DNA of 9,084 nucleotides, from assembly GCA_021828225.1 (NCBI GenBank), contig JAKASH010000083.1, positions 1-9,084 on the forward strand. The letters run 5' to 3'. A program made the position numbers and the translations under genes. The notes beneath the pieces were generated by a model, which was given only the letters and a program-made list of their open reading frames with translations, had not been told where the DNA came from and did not search any database. Below, piece by piece: positions 7,219-9,084 of the stretch (its first letter is position 1; every line of letters begins with the position of its first letter). This DNA comes from Acidobacteriota bacterium (lineage in GTDB: Bacteria > Acidobacteriota > Terriglobia > UBA7540).

Positions 7219-7309
7219 TCGTTCCTCGAAGTTGGGTCTTTGTTCCGGCAGGCTGCCGGAATCAACTCCTGCCGCCTGCCGGGGTTCCTTCCACTCACCT
7301 TGTTTTTCT
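7219..7309 (-). other. Intercistronic spacer with palindrome and alternative pairing, downstream of virB2
   Basis: This is the longest spacer inside the operon. A perfect 9+1+9 palindrome, TTCCGGCAGGCTGCCGGAA on the plus strand, spans 7243-7261. In RNA it would fold as a 7-bp stem with a 5-base loop. A second segment, GCCTGCCGG at 7274-7282, is complementary to CCGGCAGGC at 7245-7253, so a competing hairpin is possible. No U-run follows on the transcribed strand, so a standard intrinsic terminator is unlikely. A hairpin after a pilin gene often stabilises the upstream mRNA or reduces read-through; that role is inferred here. Confidence 0.6.
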
Positions 7310-7669
7310 CTAGGTCACACCTCCTGTTCCATTGGCAATCCAGAATTCGAGCAGCCGGGTCAGGCCGGAGACGCCCAAGAGCGCCCCGGCTGCAAACAGC
7401 CACCGCCCGAATCCCCGGCCGGTCAGCCACGCGATAATGGCTCCGACCACCGCCCCGCCGGCGCCGACCGGGGCGATGACGTTGCCAATCCAATTGACGA
7501 AGTTCAGAAACGCGCCCTCGGGCTGCGCGCCCGTTTCACCCTGAACGGCCACGTTGGTCTGGGGAGACCCGCCAAGGTTCTGCGCCCAGGCGTGCGTCCC
7601 GCCCATGAGTAGCGCGATCCCGAGAAACGCCAGAGCTCGTTTCGATTTCGCCTCAAGCTTGATTCGCAT
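7310..7669 (-). CDS. virB2: VirB2/TrbC-like major pilin
   Basis: The protein has 119 residues, the size of a VirB2 precursor. A basic N-terminus, a hydrophobic core at about 12-24 and THAWAQ give a clear signal peptide with likely cleavage after Ala29. A polar linker at about 30-52 is followed by two membrane helices at about 60-82 and 88-111, separated by a short loop, GRGFGR, containing Arg. It ends in GTGGVT. This two-helix hairpin with a positively charged turn is the VirB2/TrbC pilin layout. In known T4SS the processed pilin is inserted in the inner membrane and then assembled into the pilus. The ATG at 7669 has AAAGGAG 7 bases upstream, one of the strongest ribosome sites in the window. 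It is the first gene after the promoter at 7753-7781. Related helical hairpins occur in the next two genes. Confidence 0.82.
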   Translation of the reverse strand: MRIKLEAKSKRALAFLGIALLMGGTHAWAQNLGGSPQTNVAVQGETGAQPEGAFLNFVNWIGNVIAPVGAGGAVVGAIIAWLTGRGFGRWLFAAGALLGVSGLTRLLEFWIANGTGGVT

Positions 7670-7726
7670 CGAAGACTCCTTTCCGCCAGGCTGCCCGCCC
7701 GAACATTTAGCGGACGCGCAACCCGG

Positions 7727-7752
7727 CTGAGATTGTTGCCAGTCTGAGATTG
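7727..7752 (-). repeat. 9-bp direct repeat over the probable transcription start
   Basis: CAATCTCAG occurs on the minus strand at 7744-7752 and 7727-7735, 17 bases apart start to start. One base differs in the two bases before each copy (AC against AA), giving 10 matches in 11. The first copy directly abuts the -10 box and covers the expected +1. Such a position would suit a repressor operator, but no regulator is seen in the window. Confidence 0.45.
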
Positions 7753-7781
7753 GTAATAGCCCCGAAGCGAATTTCTGTCAA
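7753..7781 (-). promoter_or_regulatory. Sigma-70-type promoter for the T4SS operon
   Basis: On the minus strand a perfect -35 box, TTGACA (7776-7781), is followed by a 17-base spacer and TATTAC (7753-7758), which matches 4 of 6 bases of the -10 consensus. Transcription would start near 7746, leaving a leader of about 75 bases before the virB2 ATG at 7669. It lies in the only large intergenic gap, between the AAA+ ATPase gene and the first T4SS gene. Confidence 0.65.
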
Positions 7782-7847
7782 AAATCCGTGCGAGATGAAC
7801 TGAGAGGCCGGATTGCGAGGTGGGAACCGGGACCGAAAAAAGGCGGG

Positions 7848-9084
7848 TCAGCGATTGAGGACAGTTCCTCTTACACGTTGGACGGCTTTTTCAAAGTCTG
7901 CCCAAATGAGCGGCGGAAGCTTGGAGCCATCGGGCGCCCGGTTGAACGCAAAGCGCTTGGCGGCATTCGAAATAGCCTCAAGATCGGCAGGTGAAAGGTC
8001 ATGGAGGCGTTCGGCTAGGACCGGAATCGCCGCATCCGAGCCCAAGGCCACGTTGTCAAGGTACTTCCGCAACAACCGTTCCCGTGAGGCGCGGCTGGGC
8101 AGGCCGATTTCAATCTTCTCCGAAAATCGCCCGCCCCTAAGCACTCGCGGGTCGATGCGCTCGGGATGGTTCGTCGTGCCCACCAGAAACACGTTTTGTT
8201 CAGCCTGCAGGTTGCTGATTTCAATCATGAATTGCTCGGTGACCTGAATGTCGTGCTGACCCACATGGCCGGCCGAGCGGGGAAGGAGACCATCCATCTC
8301 GTCAATGAAGATCAGTGAAGGACTATTCTCCATGGCGCGGGCGAAGATCTGCGACACCCGTTTTACGGAATCACCCACATGACTGCCCAGAATATCCGCC
8401 GCCGTGAGCGGGTAAAAACTTCGACGCGTCTGGGTGGCGATAAGCCGCGCAAGCATAGTTTTGCCGGTTCCAGGCGGTCCCAGAATGAGTAACCCGGTAG
8501 GGATCGGCAGATTCATCCGGCGTGCGCCATCGGGATCATCTAGCAGGCGAGCCAGCGTCCGCAAATCGCGTTCGACGTCTTCTTCGAGGACGAGGTCTTC
8601 CCATTGAACCGGTTGCACCAGCGGACGGTCTTTGCCGCCCATCTCTATGAGCGCCTGATTGAGGTCGCGCTGCTCAATCTTGCGCCTTTGAGATGCGGCA
8701 AGCGCAGCGGCGCTGTCGGCCAGCGTGTTGAGCTTCGCTGCGCTGGCGCCCGGCGTGCGCCGCGCGAATTCCTGCAAATCGAACCGCTCGCAGGGCCTGT
8801 TTGCGAGCTGAGATTCGAGAATCTTCAGGCGAGCGGCTTCGTCGGGGAGGTCCACGCGGATTTTCAGGTCGAACCGGCCCTCACGAATGAGCGCGGGGTC
8901 CAAACTGTCCAGGAGGTTGGTAGCGGCCATCAGCACGAACCCATCCATCGAGCGGTATTGGTCGATGCACTGCATCAATTGAACCACAGCGTTGTTTCGA
9001 GCGCGGCCGCCCCCACCTGGGTCGCCTCCACTACCCCCTATTTGGCGGGCAGAGCCAAGCGAGTCGAGTTCATCCATAAAGAAG
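7848..9084 (-). CDS. Tandem AAA+ ATPase of the CDC48/p97 class, N-terminus beyond window edge
   Basis: The frame is open to the right edge, so the start is not visible; the ATG at 9077 lies inside a Walker B motif and is not the true start. Numbered from that Met, the first AAA+ domain shows FFMDELDSL, a Gly-rich loop at about 14-24, the sensor-1 motif AATN at 51-54 and the arginine-finger region DPALIREGRFD at 60-70. The second domain is complete: Walker A GPPGTGKT at 200-207, Walker B LIFIDE at 255-260, sensor-1 GTTN at 300-303 and DPRVLRGGRF at 309-318. All catalytic residues seen are intact, so both rings should be active. Such double-ring ATPases unfold proteins or remodel complexes. It is co-oriented with the T4SS genes but separated by 178 bases with a promoter. 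Whether it belongs to the secretion system is unknown; the missing N-terminus would hold any membrane or adaptor domain. Confidence 0.9.
   Translation of the reverse strand, partial: FFMDELDSLGSARQIGGSGGDPGGGGRARNNAVVQLMQCIDQYRSMDGFVLMAATNLLDSLDPALIREGRFDLKIRVDLPDEAARLKILESQLANRPCERFDLQEFARRTPGASAAKLNTLADSAAALAASQRRKIEQRDLNQALIEMGGKDRPLVQPVQWEDLVLEEDVERDLRTLARLLDDPDGARRMNLPIPTGLLILGPPGTGKTMLARLIATQTRRSFYPLTAADILGSHVGDSVKRVSQIFARAMENSPSLIFIDEMDGLLPRSAGHVGQHDIQVTEQFMIEISNLQAEQNVFLVGTTNHPERIDPRVLRGGRFSEKIEIGLPSRASRERLLRKYLDNVALGSDAAIPVLAERLHDLSPADLEAISNAAKRFAFNRAPDGSKLPPLIWADFEKAVQRVRGTVLNR

Noticed and set aside
7197..7493. Minus-strand open frame of 98 codons overlapping virB2 and the following spacer
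   Set aside because: It is out of frame with the pilin, has no ribosome site or membrane pattern, and is rich in Arg and Gly like a shadow frame.
7832..7850. T-run on the minus strand just after the AAA+ ATPase stop, as a possible terminator
   Set aside because: No convincing stem precedes the six T residues; the only pairing is about 3 bp around the run.

Overview
The window carries most of a type IV secretion system (T4SS) operon from a GC-rich Gram-negative-type bacterium. Every supported gene lies on the minus strand, so transcription runs from high to low coordinates. The organism cannot be named from this sequence. A soil or sediment lineage such as Acidobacteriota would fit the style of the genes, but this is a weak inference. 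No relaxase, coupling protein, integrase, IS element, tRNA, rRNA or CRISPR array was found, so the window does not show whether the system serves conjugation or protein delivery.

Layout, in transcription order. (1) 9084-7848: the 3' part of a tandem AAA+ ATPase of the CDC48/p97 class; its N-terminus lies beyond the right edge. (2) 7847-7670: a 178-bp intergenic region with a good sigma-70-type promoter (perfect TTGACA, 17-bp spacer, TATTAC) and a 9-bp direct repeat over the likely transcription start. (3) 7669-7310: a VirB2/TrbC-like pilin with a signal peptide. (4) 7309-7219: a spacer with a 19-bp perfect palindrome and an alternative pairing partner. (5) 7218-6553: a membrane protein with about six membrane segments. 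(6) 6530-6078: a membrane protein with about four. (7) 6065-5727: VirB3. (8) 5727-3076: the VirB4 ATPase. (9, 10) 3065-2247 and 2236-1403: two adjacent, diverged VirB5/TrbJ-like exported proteins. (11) 1392-550: VirB6/TrbL-like polytopic protein. (12) 504-1: the N-terminal 168 residues of a VirB8/TrbF-like protein, running off the left edge. VirB9, VirB10 and VirB11 would be expected further left.

The order B2-(x)-(y)-B3-B4-B5-B5'-B6-B8 follows the VirB plan rather than the Trb plan. The genes are tightly packed, and several ribosome binding sites overlap or abut the preceding stop codon, as in one translationally coupled operon. VirB4 would power pilus assembly and substrate transfer. VirB3, VirB6 and VirB8 would form the inner-membrane platform, VirB2 the pilus shaft, and the VirB5-like proteins the pilus tip or periplasmic assembly factors.

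The most unusual observation concerns the two extra genes between virB2 and virB3. The pilin contains a two-helix unit of about 59 residues with the pattern F-x-N-W-x-x-N-V-I-x-P ... S-G-L-x-R-x-x-E. The four-helix protein contains this unit twice in tandem. The last third of the six-helix protein aligns with it without a gap. The operon thus appears to encode one, two and possibly three copies of a VirB2-like helical hairpin in three successive genes. This, with the duplicated virB5-like genes, suggests an unusual pilus or inner-membrane assembly.
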